A stretch of 12,202 nucleotides of DNA from an uncultured Pseudomonadota bacterium (GTDB lineage Bacteria > Pseudomonadota > Alphaproteobacteria > RF32 > CAG-239). The position numbers and the translations under genes were made by a program. The first letter of the stretch is position 1; each line of letters begins with the position of its first letter. Of this stretch, positions 1 to 6,626 are shown piece by piece. The notes below the pieces were generated by a model. The model was given only the letters and a program-made list of their open reading frames with translations, had not been told where the DNA came from and searched no databases. The stretch covers positions 1-12,202 of the forward strand of contig CADBPX010000067.1 of NCBI GenBank assembly GCA_902796625.1. The letters are read 5' to 3'.

Positions 1-57
1 TATTCGCCGCAATATTTAACGCCGTATTTGGCGCAGTATCTGGCCAATCAGCAATAA
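1..57 (+). CDS. C-terminal tail of an unidentified protein (partial)
   Basis: Frame 1 is open from the window edge to a TAA at 55-57. It gives 18 residues rich in Tyr, Gln, Leu and Pro (YSPQYLTPYLAQYLANQQ). A hairpin terminator begins 8 bases after the stop, which is what one expects at the end of a real gene, and the next gene faces it. The start and most of the protein lie outside the window, so no function can be given. Frame 3 is also open across this stretch but runs on through the hairpin, so it is less likely. Confidence 0.4.
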   Translation, partial: YSPQYLTPYLAQYLANQQ

Positions 58-65
58 ACAAAACA

Positions 66-87
66 AAGGCGGTAGAAATACCGCCTT
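66..87. terminator. Bidirectional hairpin terminator with GAAA loop
   Basis: A perfect 9-bp stem (AAGGCGGTA at 66-74, TACCGCCTT at 79-87) encloses a GAAA tetraloop. It sits between the end of a plus-strand gene (57) and the end of the minus-strand nitronate monooxygenase gene (106). The minus-strand side is followed by an interrupted T tract (TTTGTTTTG), so it should work best for the minus-strand gene. The plus-strand side has only a poor T tract. Confidence 0.75.
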
Positions 88-105
88 CATCTAAATTATG
101 ACCTT

Positions 106-1497
106 TTATTTTCCCGATAAAATGGCTTTAAACAATTCATGTACACTTGGAATATGATTATTGGCATACATCGGATCTTGCGAAAAACGATATACATTAT
201 GACCGGCAAATGCCAGATTGTTTTCAATATCACCACCATGCCCAATGCTCATTAATGTATGATGAATGCAGTATGTTCGCGGATCGGGAAGTTTTCCGGT
301 ACAGCCTTTTTCGCGCGACCATCCGGAAAACTGGCATTGCGACAGACATCCAACACATTCTGCCCGCTCTTTTTGCATTTCCAACCATTCATCAGGAGTT
401 AAAAATACCAGCGTTTGATCAGGAGTTTCTTTAATCATGCTATAACCTAACCGGCGTTGCTCTTCAACCTTTGATTTATCCTGCGGATTAATATAAACAG
501 CTTTTAACGGTGATATCGGCAATAACAAAGTATTTTCTTCCGTTGCCTGATCACTGTAACTAATTTGAGCCTTCTCGCGACGTATTAAATTGCTTAAAAA
601 CTTATTTTTAATGGCTGATGAAAAAAAGCCTGTCGGACTGAATTTTTGTAAAATAACATCACCTTTTTTAGCGTTCAGCATTAATTTTTTCCAAGCATCA
701 CTGATCGGGCTTTCCATAGTTATCATCGGCCGGGTTCCGAATTGGAACGCCACATTACCCAATTCCGGATTATCAATATAATCTTGCCAATCACTTAAAC
801 TCCATACCCCTCCGGCAATAATAATCGGCAAATTCGGTAATCCGATTTCTTTAAGAGTGTTCCGCAGAGCAATAAGGCGCTCATACGGACGTTCCGGCTG
901 TAAAGGATTTTCAGCATTAGATAAGCCGTTATGACCGCCGGCTAACCACGGATCCTCATAGACTACGCCGCCCAAATATTCGGCATAATTACGAAAAGAT
1001 CTTTTCCATAAAATTGCCATAGCCCGTGCTGAAGATATAATCGGATAATAATAAACCTGATGTTCTGAGGCAATTGCTCCTAAATTATACGGCAAACCGG
1101 CACCACAGGTAACACCATGAATTAATCCTTTGGCACCGTCTAAAACACGTGTGATAACCTCTTGAGAATCGGCCATTTCCCATAGCATATTTATATGGAT
1201 ACGGCCATTCCCGCCGGCTATTTCGTGGGCAATTTTTGCTTGCGATATTCCGCCTTTTATCGCATATTCTACCATTTCACGATGGCGATATTCGCGAATT
1301 TTTTCATGAAAAATTTCCGGAATAATTGTGCCTTTCAAACTAATTTCCGTCGGACTGACCATCGAAATAGTTCCTACACCGCCTTCTTTTGCCCAAGCTC
1401 CGGAACTTTTGCCGTCGGTGCCGTTGATGCCTTTGCCTCCTTCAATTAAGGGATAAACCATCGCACCGGAGAGACTTATTTTTTGCAACTTTTTCAT
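106..1497 (-). CDS. Nitronate monooxygenase family flavoprotein with C-terminal Cys cluster
   Basis: This is a 463-residue member of the nitronate monooxygenase / 2-nitropropane dioxygenase family: FMN-dependent TIM-barrel enzymes that oxidise alkyl nitronates, or in some branches act as other flavin oxidoreductases. Family marks are HGVTCGAGLP (127-136), AGGHNG (186-191, with the usual catalytic-type His189), the phosphate-binding IIAGGV (226-231) and FGTRP (253-257). The protein is about 100 residues longer than typical class I enzymes. The extra part follows residue 370 and carries five cysteines (381, 384, 388, 399, 410), which could bind zinc or an iron-sulfur cluster; that is inference. 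No signal peptide is seen, so it is probably cytosolic. The ATG at 1497 has a GAAGGG ribosome site 9 bases upstream. It is probably transcribed alone: a terminator closes the upstream operon and a palindrome overlies its presumed promoter. The true substrate is unknown. Confidence 0.85.
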   Translation of the reverse strand: MKKLQKISLSGAMVYPLIEGGKGINGTDGKSSGAWAKEGGVGTISMVSPTEISLKGTIIPEIFHEKIREYRHREMVEYAIKGGISQAKIAHEIAGGNGRIHINMLWEMADSQEVITRVLDGAKGLIHGVTCGAGLPYNLGAIASEHQVYYYPIISSARAMAILWKRSFRNYAEYLGGVVYEDPWLAGGHNGLSNAENPLQPERPYERLIALRNTLKEIGLPNLPIIIAGGVWSLSDWQDYIDNPELGNVAFQFGTRPMITMESPISDAWKKLMLNAKKGDVILQKFSPTGFFSSAIKNKFLSNLIRREKAQISYSDQATEENTLLLPISPLKAVYINPQDKSKVEEQRRLGYSMIKETPDQTLVFLTPDEWLEMQKERAECVGCLSQCQFSGWSREKGCTGKLPDPRTYCIHHTLMSIGHGGDIENNLAFAGHNVYRFSQDPMYANNHIPSVHELFKAILSGK

Positions 1498-1519
1498 ATT
1501 AAAATGCCCTTCAAAAATT

Positions 1520-1541
1520 TACTATATTTTACAATATAGTA
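1520..1541. promoter_or_regulatory. Palindromic operator candidate upstream of the nitronate monooxygenase gene
   Basis: Two perfect 9-base arms, TACTATATT (1520-1528) and AATATAGTA (1533-1541), flank a TTAC spacer. Read on the minus strand, the palindrome includes TATA-like hexamers that could serve as the -10 element, and it lies 23 bases before the start codon. A dimeric repressor bound here would block transcription. The regulator is not encoded in this window. The short symmetric AT-rich arms suit winged-helix regulators such as MarR or HxlR, but that is only a guess. Confidence 0.5.
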
Positions 1542-1555
1542 CATTTAAGAAAAAA

Positions 1556-1573
1556 ATAAAGTAGGCACTTTAT
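1556..1573 (-). terminator. Intrinsic terminator of the TerY/PP2C/kinase operon
   Basis: On the minus strand a 7-bp stem (ATAAAGT / ACTTTAT) with a GCCT loop is followed directly by a run of T residues (complement of the A run around 1550-1556). It lies 33 bases past the kinase stop codon. The stem is AT-rich, so it may be leaky. It separates the triad from the nitronate monooxygenase gene. Confidence 0.6.
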
Positions 1574-1606
1574 CGAAGCTAAGTATCCGTATGGAAACTA
1601 TTTATC

Positions 1607-3076
1607 CTATTGAACCAATTTAAAAATATCAAAAGAAAGCCCGTTTAATGCAATAAATGTTATTATCAGACAAATGATTGCATATATTCGCAACATACTA
1701 ACAAGTGACTGGTTTTTTGTTTGCGGAAAATATTGCGGTAGTCGATTGAGTATCATTGTTATACCGCTTACTCCTAAAACAATTAATATTAACTGCGCAA
1801 AAATTCCTATTTCCTGCAATAATCCGTGCAATGGAGCCAATATTTTATAGAGAAATGTAAAAAAAGTAAAAAACAAAGCCAAAAATGCATAGTAGCCATA
1901 GTGCAAAAATTTATCGATTTGCTCTTGGTTTTGCTTTTTTTGCACAATATTTTCGGTTGCTAATTTTTTAACATCCATACCGCGCACGGTTTGCGGCTCT
2001 TCTTTTTGCTTTTTATAGCTATCCATCTGCATTTTGAATTTATCTTTGATCATACACAAGCCGCAACCCTTAGAAGTAAAATAAGCGTGGTTCTTATCTT
2101 TTTTGCATTGCTTTAAGTGTTTCAAAATGTATTCCAACTGATTTTGCCACTCCAGCGCTGTCGGACGCTCATTTCCTTTAGTAAAAGCACGCTCGAACAT
2201 ATTCATGGTCGTCTTATCAAAATAATCATGAATACTATACGGATGCGGTGCCTGATATGTATCAGGCCAAATACCGTATGCATAGTGATAATTAGCTATT
2301 CGTTCCTGAATTGAGAGCATTGCTTCATTTTTACGCGGTGTTCCTGAAAACGGGTGAATTCCTTCGTTTAAGAGCTTAAAAATTATAACAGCTAAAGCAA
2401 ATTTGTCCTGCTCTTCTCCCATATCCTGACAGTTCTGTGCCATACCTTCCGGGTATATATATTCTTCACTGACATATTCGGCCGGATATCGCGCATTGTT
2501 TTCACCGCTGATCGAAAAACCATCACAATCAAACATGGCCACCAACATAGTTTTTTTATAAACCGAAACATTAGATGGCTTGAGGTCAACAATATAGTGG
2601 CCGCAGGCGTGCAAAGCCGCCACCACCGATGTAATATTATAGGCAGCAAAAACTCTGTCAACGTAGCGCTCGGAAAGACCTAATTTTTTCCGTACGGCTT
2701 TTTGAATCAGATAATCCAGTGATATTGCTTCATTGGTATTAATTTCCGGCATCAGGTAACCAACACAATAACCTTGTTCATCTTCCAACAATGCAGTTGG
2801 CCAAGCTATTTGAATGTATTCTTTATTTTCATGGGTAATTGTTGGAATATTGGGCCGGTTCAGTAACATTGCTTCCAACTTTTTGCGATTGGTTTCACTT
2901 TTTTGGATGTCGTGATATATTTTAGCAACACTCTGCGGATGTGAGGCATCACGATATATTTTACCGGCGGCACCTCCTTTATGCATCAGCTCACCGATTG
3001 TAATTTCTTCATGATGGCCGTCAGCATATAAAGCGATAAGTTTGCTATTCGTTTCAATCATTTCAATTTTGCCCAT
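1607..3076 (-). CDS. TerY-P triad Ser/Thr protein kinase, membrane-anchored, with Cys/His cluster
   Basis: This 489-residue protein has an N-terminal kinase fold at about 30-320. Visible motifs are a glycine-rich loop (GGAAG, 34-38), a VAIK-like lysine (AKIY, Lys52), a catalytic loop VDLKPSN (163-169; Asp164, Lys166, Asn169) and a DFG equivalent FDCDGF (182-187). The His/Arg before the catalytic Asp is absent. A Cys324-His330-Cys338-Cys341 cluster follows, resembling the zinc-binding segment common in TerY-linked kinases. A charged linker leads to three hydrophobic helices (about 395-412, 424-443, 462-480), so the kinase domain should sit on the inner face of the membrane. It is the last gene of the triad. 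The long ATG form overlaps the phosphatase by 19 bases with a poor ribosome site. The ATG at 3061 makes an ATGA overlap with the phosphatase stop and may be the true start, giving 484 residues. It probably phosphorylates the vWA partner or targets recruited by it. Confidence 0.85.
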   Translation of the reverse strand: MGKIEMIETNSKLIALYADGHHEEITIGELMHKGGAAGKIYRDASHPQSVAKIYHDIQKSETNRKKLEAMLLNRPNIPTITHENKEYIQIAWPTALLEDEQGYCVGYLMPEINTNEAISLDYLIQKAVRKKLGLSERYVDRVFAAYNITSVVAALHACGHYIVDLKPSNVSVYKKTMLVAMFDCDGFSISGENNARYPAEYVSEEYIYPEGMAQNCQDMGEEQDKFALAVIIFKLLNEGIHPFSGTPRKNEAMLSIQERIANYHYAYGIWPDTYQAPHPYSIHDYFDKTTMNMFERAFTKGNERPTALEWQNQLEYILKHLKQCKKDKNHAYFTSKGCGLCMIKDKFKMQMDSYKKQKEEPQTVRGMDVKKLATENIVQKKQNQEQIDKFLHYGYYAFLALFFTFFTFLYKILAPLHGLLQEIGIFAQLILIVLGVSGITMILNRLPQYFPQTKNQSLVSMLRIYAIICLIITFIALNGLSFDIFKLVQ

Positions 3077-3807
3077 AAAATCGTTTTATCATCAGCGTTT
3101 AAGCGACGCGCTCGTGTGTCATCCAATGTGTTGGCTAAAGCATTTTTAGCACAGGTTTTGCGCGGTTCGTTTTCCAAATAATCTATGACCGGAATTAAAA
3201 AATTACGATGGATTTTATAAAAATCATCTGAAAAAACAAAACCGGTGACTCCATCGGTCATCAGCATAACCCGATCGGCATTTTCAAACGTTACGTAACG
3301 CAGGCAATTTTGCCAATCGGTCATCGTATAAAAATATGTTTCACATGAGAAAGCCCCGTTTTCCGGTTCGGAAATGGTAAAGGAATCAGTATTATTGTGA
3401 TTATAGGCTAAACCGGCGCCATCGCCGATATGAAAAAATATTCCTCTATCGCGATGACAAAAAACACCGACCAATGTTGCTGAAAAATCGACCAGTCCAT
3501 ATTCGTCTTTGCGGTGATTTTTCGGGTGATTTATTAGTTTATTACGCGCAATTTCAATAGCTTCAATAATATCTCTTTTAATATTTCGCATATTGGAGTT
3601 AACTAAAATATCACTAAGCGTTTCACATATAATTTTTGCCCCGATTTTGCCATATTTAGCCGAACCGGCCCCATCCGAAACAACTGCAACCAGCTTATGA
3701 CCTTTAATTTTAGCACACGAATAGTCCTGACACGGTAATTGCTTTACCTGATGTAAAGCTCCGCAAATTGAGGTGGCTAAAACCTGTATCTGCTGTTTTT
3801 TGCTCAT
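3058..3807 (-). CDS. PP2C-type protein phosphatase of the TerY-P triad
   Basis: This 249-residue protein covers a whole PPM/PP2C domain and little else. Metal-binding acidic residues can be placed in QDYS (Asp28), SDGAGSAKYG (Asp45), HIGDGAGLAY (Asp129), LMTDGVTGF (Asp185) and NADDKT (Asp239/240). These residues hold the two metal ions of this family, so the enzyme looks active. It would dephosphorylate Ser/Thr residues in the cytosol and so oppose the kinase encoded just downstream. Its start lies 1 base past the vWA stop codon and its stop overlaps the kinase gene, so the three genes are probably translationally coupled. PP2C domains of TerY-P triads are compact and lack sensor domains, as here. 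Confidence 0.9.
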   Translation of the reverse strand: MSKKQQIQVLATSICGALHQVKQLPCQDYSCAKIKGHKLVAVVSDGAGSAKYGKIGAKIICETLSDILVNSNMRNIKRDIIEAIEIARNKLINHPKNHRKDEYGLVDFSATLVGVFCHRDRGIFFHIGDGAGLAYNHNNTDSFTISEPENGAFSCETYFYTMTDWQNCLRYVTFENADRVMLMTDGVTGFVFSDDFYKIHRNFLIPVIDYLENEPRKTCAKNALANTLDDTRARRLNADDKTILWAKLK

Positions 3808-3808
3808 T

Positions 3809-4492
3809 TTATTGTTTTTCGTTCCAGTCCGTTATATCATCAAAATAGTTATCGGCATTAGGTGCTGCCTTGGATATACAAGAAACACTACGGCTGAGCC
3901 ATAAGAAAAATTCCGTAAATTTCAATCCGGTTAATCTCTTTGGTGGAAGTAAAGAAAATTTTGCCAACTTTTCTAAATTGGCCCCTTGCGTTCCAATTGC
4001 GTGTATGACAACCTTTTTGTTTTTTTGTGCGTATCTGCATAATTCCGCCGAATCTTCCCACCCGTAATCTGTCGGTTCTCCATCACTGATTAAAAAAATC
4101 CATGGACGCTTAGATGTAATACCGCAACTGTCGTATAAACATTTTTGCTCTTCTATTTTTTGTAAAGCCAGTTCCATCGCTTTTCCCAACGGCGTTAATC
4201 CGCCGGCTTCCATAACCGGAGCCGTAAAATTCATCGCATCAGTCCAATCAGATGAAACCTGAACTTCATCTTTGCCATAAGCTTTTATTATAAGTATTTG
4301 CACACGCGAACTGGCATCAATATCATCTTTAAGTTCCTTTTCCAAGGCTTGCAAACCGGCATTCAGCTGTTTAATCGGTTCATCGCGCATTGAACCAGAA
4401 CAGTCTAAAACCAAAACACACGGAGTGCGTTCATTTGCGTTATCGGCAAATTCTACATAAGGGATTCTTTCTGCATTATTTTTTTCTGCCAT
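3809..4492 (-). CDS. TerY-like von Willebrand factor A domain protein
   Basis: This 227-residue protein is essentially one vWA domain. The metal-ion-dependent adhesion site is intact: LDCSGSM (Asp30, Ser32, Ser34), Thr100 in GGLTPLG, and Asp137 in ISDGEPTD. It ends with a Phe-rich FFLWLSRSVSC segment (195-205) typical of TerY proteins. No signal peptide is present, so it should be cytosolic. In TerY-P triads this protein is thought to be a metal-dependent scaffold that brings substrates to the kinase and phosphatase. An AGGAG ribosome site lies 8 bases before the ATG, overlapping the stop codon of the small lipoprotein gene upstream. The order vWA, PP2C, kinase with gaps of 1 and -19 (or -4) bases is the standard triad arrangement. 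Confidence 0.9.
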   Translation of the reverse strand: MAEKNNAERIPYVEFADNANERTPCVLVLDCSGSMRDEPIKQLNAGLQALEKELKDDIDASSRVQILIIKAYGKDEVQVSSDWTDAMNFTAPVMEAGGLTPLGKAMELALQKIEEQKCLYDSCGITSKRPWIFLISDGEPTDYGWEDSAELCRYAQKNKKVVIHAIGTQGANLEKLAKFSLLPPKRLTGLKFTEFFLWLSRSVSCISKAAPNADNYFDDITDWNEKQ

Positions 4493-4500
4493 TTTATTAT

Positions 4501-4505
4501 CTCCT
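4501..4505 (-). promoter_or_regulatory. Ribosome binding site of the vWA gene
   Basis: AGGAG on the minus strand, 8 bases before the ATG at 4492. It overlaps the last bases of the TAG stop (4504-4506) of the upstream lipoprotein gene, so the two genes are probably translationally coupled. Confidence 0.7.
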
Positions 4506-4641
4506 AATTATTTGCCGGATAGTTATGCGGATAGCTGCTTCCTTCAATCGGAGACGGAGCAGAATAACGTCCGCACGCGCATAACATTATGCAAATGACC
4601 ATGCAGCCGAATAAACAAATTATTTTTTGCATTTTTTTCAT
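4504..4641 (-). CDS. Small lipoprotein, 45 residues, first gene of the triad operon
   Basis: This short gene starts at the ATG at 4641 and ends with TAG at 4504-4506. The product begins with a Lys-rich n-region (MKKMQK), a hydrophobic stretch (8-20) and a lipobox LCAC (20-23), followed by a short polar tail CGRYSAPSPIEGSSYPHNYP. It should be exported and lipidated at Cys23, leaving a mature peptide of 23 residues rich in Pro, Ser and Tyr. A weak AAGG lies about 9 bases upstream. Its size and layout recall small outer-membrane lipoproteins such as LptM/YifL, but there is no clear sequence match to those. Its stop lies inside the vWA ribosome site, so it is co-transcribed with the triad. It could report envelope state to the membrane kinase; that is speculation. 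Confidence 0.7.
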   Translation of the reverse strand: MKKMQKIICLFGCMVICIMLCACGRYSAPSPIEGSSYPHNYPANN

Positions 4642-4668
4642 TTATTAACCTTTTTTTTGTGTATCGAA

Positions 4669-4674
4669 ATTATA
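4669..4674 (-). promoter_or_regulatory. Probable -10 element of the lipoprotein-triad operon
   Basis: A perfect TATAAT on the minus strand lies 27 bases before the lipoprotein ATG. No convincing -35 hexamer is found at the right spacing, so the promoter may be weak or activator-dependent. The 95-base space at 4642-4736 must also hold the promoter of the divergent thioredoxin-like gene. Confidence 0.4.
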
Positions 4675-4736
4675 TTTATCATAATAGATTCTAAATGTTA
4701 AAAATAATTTACGTTTTTTCAGAAAGTTTTGGATAA

Positions 4737-5345
4737 ATGCGCAAGATTATAAAACTGATAATGCTGGCTGTTGTTTTTTTGGCGGTGTATTGTTTTGATG
4801 CTTCTGCAAAAATCAATATGTTTCCGCAACCACGTTATGTTCCGCCTAAATTGAATTTTTATGATAAAAGCGGAAAAGCTTATCGGCTTAAGGATTTTAA
4901 ATCCGATATGCTGATGGCGGTTCTGTGGTCAAGGCATTGCGGACCATGTATTAACGATATAAAACATTTGAGCGGATTTGTTAAGAAAGTTCAGGGAAAG
5001 GGTATACGGGTTATTATAATTTCACCGGAAAAAGAATGGCCGGCTAAAGATGAACAGCTCAATTTTTTGCAAAAAATCGGTGCGGCCAATCTGGAATATT
5101 ATGTTGATAGAAAGTCACAATTCCTTAATGGAATGGGGGTTTTGGTAACGCCAACCGTGCTACTGATTAACGGCAACAACGAGGAAGCTGGACAGATCAC
5201 CGGTTCTGTTGAATGGGATGATCGGGAAGTTATTGATTATATGTTGCAACTTAAGACGGATATGAAAAAATATTTAGAGCAACGTCAAGTCAGCAAGCAA
5301 TCAAAAGAACTTCAAAAGCAAAAAGCCGCCAAAAAGAAGTATTAA
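4737..5345 (+). CDS. Exported thioredoxin-like (TlpA/ResA type) protein
   Basis: This 202-residue protein has an N-terminal signal peptide (hydrophobic 8-20, likely cleavage after DASA, residue 24). A thioredoxin-like fold follows, with the active site SRHCGPC (Cys68, Cys71) and the cis-proline loop VTPT (Pro139). The layout fits periplasmic or membrane-attached TlpA/ResA-type thiol-disulfide proteins that reduce disulfides in client proteins or apocytochromes. A Lys/Gln-rich tail from about 175 to the end is outside the fold and unusually basic. It is divergent from the triad operon. Its last 45 bases overlap the 3' end of the opposing DedA-family gene. The ribosome site is weak (GGA four bases before the ATG). 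The client is unknown. Confidence 0.85.
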   Translation: MRKIIKLIMLAVVFLAVYCFDASAKINMFPQPRYVPPKLNFYDKSGKAYRLKDFKSDMLMAVLWSRHCGPCINDIKHLSGFVKKVQGKGIRVIIISPEKEWPAKDEQLNFLQKIGAANLEYYVDRKSQFLNGMGVLVTPTVLLINGNNEEAGQITGSVEWDDREVIDYMLQLKTDMKKYLEQRQVSKQSKELQKQKAAKKKY

Positions 5346-5894
5346 AAATAAAACAGAAAGCCAGCCCAAATTTTTTTCAATAAACAGGCGCATTTTTTCA
5401 CCGTAAGTTTTAAGTAACCAGGCAATTAAGAAAAAGCGCAAACCTCGAGCAACAATTGAAGCCAAAGTAAACACTATCAAGTTCAAATGTACGGTGCCGC
5501 TGGCTATAGTGATAATTTTGTACGGAAACGGGGTAATTCCGGCGCCAAAAACAATCCATGCGCCGTATTCGGTATATAAATTCTTAAACTGATTAAATTT
5601 CTCTAAGTAGCCGTAAAAATTTAATAACGGCTCGGCAATAAGCTGGAAGAAATAAACCCCGATAGCATATCCCAAGTAAGCTCCCAGAACGCTGGCAATT
5701 GTGCAAACAGAGGCTATTTTCCACGCTTTTTTCGGCGTTGCCAAAATCATTGGAATAAGCATAATATCCGGAGGAATCGGAAAAAACGAACTTTCAATAA
5801 AAGATATGGCAAACAGCCAGCCTAAAGCATAGCGACTTGCTGAAAGACCGATAACCGCATCATAAATCCGGCGAACAAATTTACTGAAAAACAT
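5301..5894 (-). CDS. DedA/VTT-family inner membrane protein (YqaA type)
   Basis: This 197-residue integral membrane protein has the marks of the VTT (SNARE-associated Golgi / DedA) family: SFIESSFFPIPPD near the start (31-43, with acidic Glu34 and Asp43 in the membrane-entry loop), GAYLGYAIG (71-79) and the signature GAGITPFPYK (117-126) followed by ARGLRF (149-154). Proteins of this family are flippases or scramblases, for example of polyprenyl phosphate or phosphatidylethanolamine in bacteria; the exact lipid here is not known. A GGGAAG ribosome site precedes the ATG at 5894. The gene ends inside the convergent thioredoxin-like gene. It lies 29 bases after the receiver-like gene and may share its transcript. 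Confidence 0.85.
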   Translation of the reverse strand: MFFSKFVRRIYDAVIGLSASRYALGWLFAISFIESSFFPIPPDIMLIPMILATPKKAWKIASVCTIASVLGAYLGYAIGVYFFQLIAEPLLNFYGYLEKFNQFKNLYTEYGAWIVFGAGITPFPYKIITIASGTVHLNLIVFTLASIVARGLRFFLIAWLLKTYGEKMRLFIEKNLGWLSVLFLILLFGGFLLLKFF

Positions 5895-5923
5895 TTTTCT
5901 TCCCTTATATTTCTATAAGAGTT

Positions 5924-6556
5924 CTAGCGTAAAAATTTTTTTATTTCAGTAATATCTTGCTTATTATCCACATAGAATATTCGTGGGTGAACCATTTGAT
6001 GTCGCGCCGGTATAAATTGCGGTGAATACTCTACTAATATAGCTTGTGGGGTGTTCTTTTGCAGATACAGTAATGCCGTTTCTCCGTTGTGAACCTCAAA
6101 ATAGCGATAATTTTCCGTATTAAGTTGTTTTTGCAACAGCTCCGGTTTCGCACTGTAATGATGCAAAAAAAGAATTTCATGATTTTGCTGGCCGACAGTA
6201 TAACTTTTAATAATATCTTCCAGTTTATTTATTTCTTGCGGAATATGCAGATAGTGAGCTACTTCCGGTAATGTGTGAAAATCGATACCATCAGGACGCA
6301 GAACAATTATCGGATAGTTTTCCGGATTAATACTTTCGCCAAAATGTTTTAAAGTTTCCTGAGTTGATGTTTTACTTTCTTTTAAGTTGAATATCATTAT
6401 TTTCGGATTAATTTCACGGGCGTATTGCAGTAATTTATAAATATTTGACGTATGAAATTCCTGCAAATCATGGGTTTTAAAAAAATTATCCAATGCCAGT
6501 TGATTTATAACATTTTCACCATATACAAAAATCTGTCCCGAAGCAGTTGAAAGCAT
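5924..6556 (-). CDS. Protein with two degenerate receiver-like domains
   Basis: Not recognised as a named family. The open frame can begin at a TTG at 6562, but AGAGAGG lies 7 bases before the ATG at 6556 and only 1 base before the TTG, so I choose 6556 (210 residues). The protein seems to be two alpha/beta units of about 100 residues. Each has a beta strand, a helix and a second strand ending where a response regulator would have its phospho-acceptor: PKIMIFN (Asn57 in place of Asp) and PQAILVE (Glu176 in place of Asp). The second unit begins at EILFLHHYSAKPELLQKQL. If this reading is right, neither domain can be phosphorylated in the usual way, and it would be a protein-binding adaptor. No signal peptide is seen. 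It follows FolD by 70 bases with a possible promoter between. The receiver assignment is inference from pattern only. Confidence 0.6.
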   Translation of the reverse strand: MLSTASGQIFVYGENVINQLALDNFFKTHDLQEFHTSNIYKLLQYAREINPKIMIFNLKESKTSTQETLKHFGESINPENYPIIVLRPDGIDFHTLPEVAHYLHIPQEINKLEDIIKSYTVGQQNHEILFLHHYSAKPELLQKQLNTENYRYFEVHNGETALLYLQKNTPQAILVEYSPQFIPARHQMVHPRIFYVDNKQDITEIKKFLR

Positions 6557-6563
6557 AACCAAT

Positions 6564-6570
6564 CCTCTCT
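6564..6570 (-). promoter_or_regulatory. Ribosome binding site fixing the start at 6556
   Basis: AGAGAGG on the minus strand is 7 bases before the ATG at 6556. The TTG at 6562 would leave a gap of only 1 base, which is too short. Confidence 0.65.
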
Positions 6571-6575
6571 GTTAT

Positions 6576-6604
6576 TGATATATGATATATAAACAGATTC
6601 GCAA
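6576..6604 (-). promoter_or_regulatory. Possible promoter of the receiver-like gene
   Basis: On the minus strand TTGCGA is followed, about 16 bases later, by the -10-like TATATC within a very AT-rich stretch. This lies in the 70-base gap after FolD. The hexamers are imperfect, so read-through from the FolD operon is also possible. Confidence 0.3.
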
Positions 6605-6626
6605 TTTTAAATATAGGTTATAAAAT

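Noticed and set aside
147..434. Plus-strand open frame of 95 codons inside the nitronate monooxygenase gene
   Set aside because: It is antisense to clearly conserved Cys-rich coding sequence and has no ribosome site or family signature.
1556..1573. GTAGGCACTT / AAGTATCC half-sites as a second regulator box
   Set aside because: The first part is better explained as a terminator stem with a T run on the minus strand, directly after the kinase gene.
1591..1623. Ten-codon plus-strand mini-frame starting at an ATG at 1591
   Set aside because: It overlaps the 3' end of the kinase gene, has no ribosome site and no sign of function.
2392..2661. Minus-strand open frame of 89 codons inside the kinase gene
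   Set aside because: It is a frame-shifted shadow of the kinase catalytic region, Trp/Arg-rich and with no signals of its own.
5904..5919. Hairpin CTTATA-TTTC-TATAAG as a terminator between the receiver-like and DedA genes
   Set aside because: The stem is only six A/T-rich pairs and is not followed by a T run on the minus strand, so read-through is expected.
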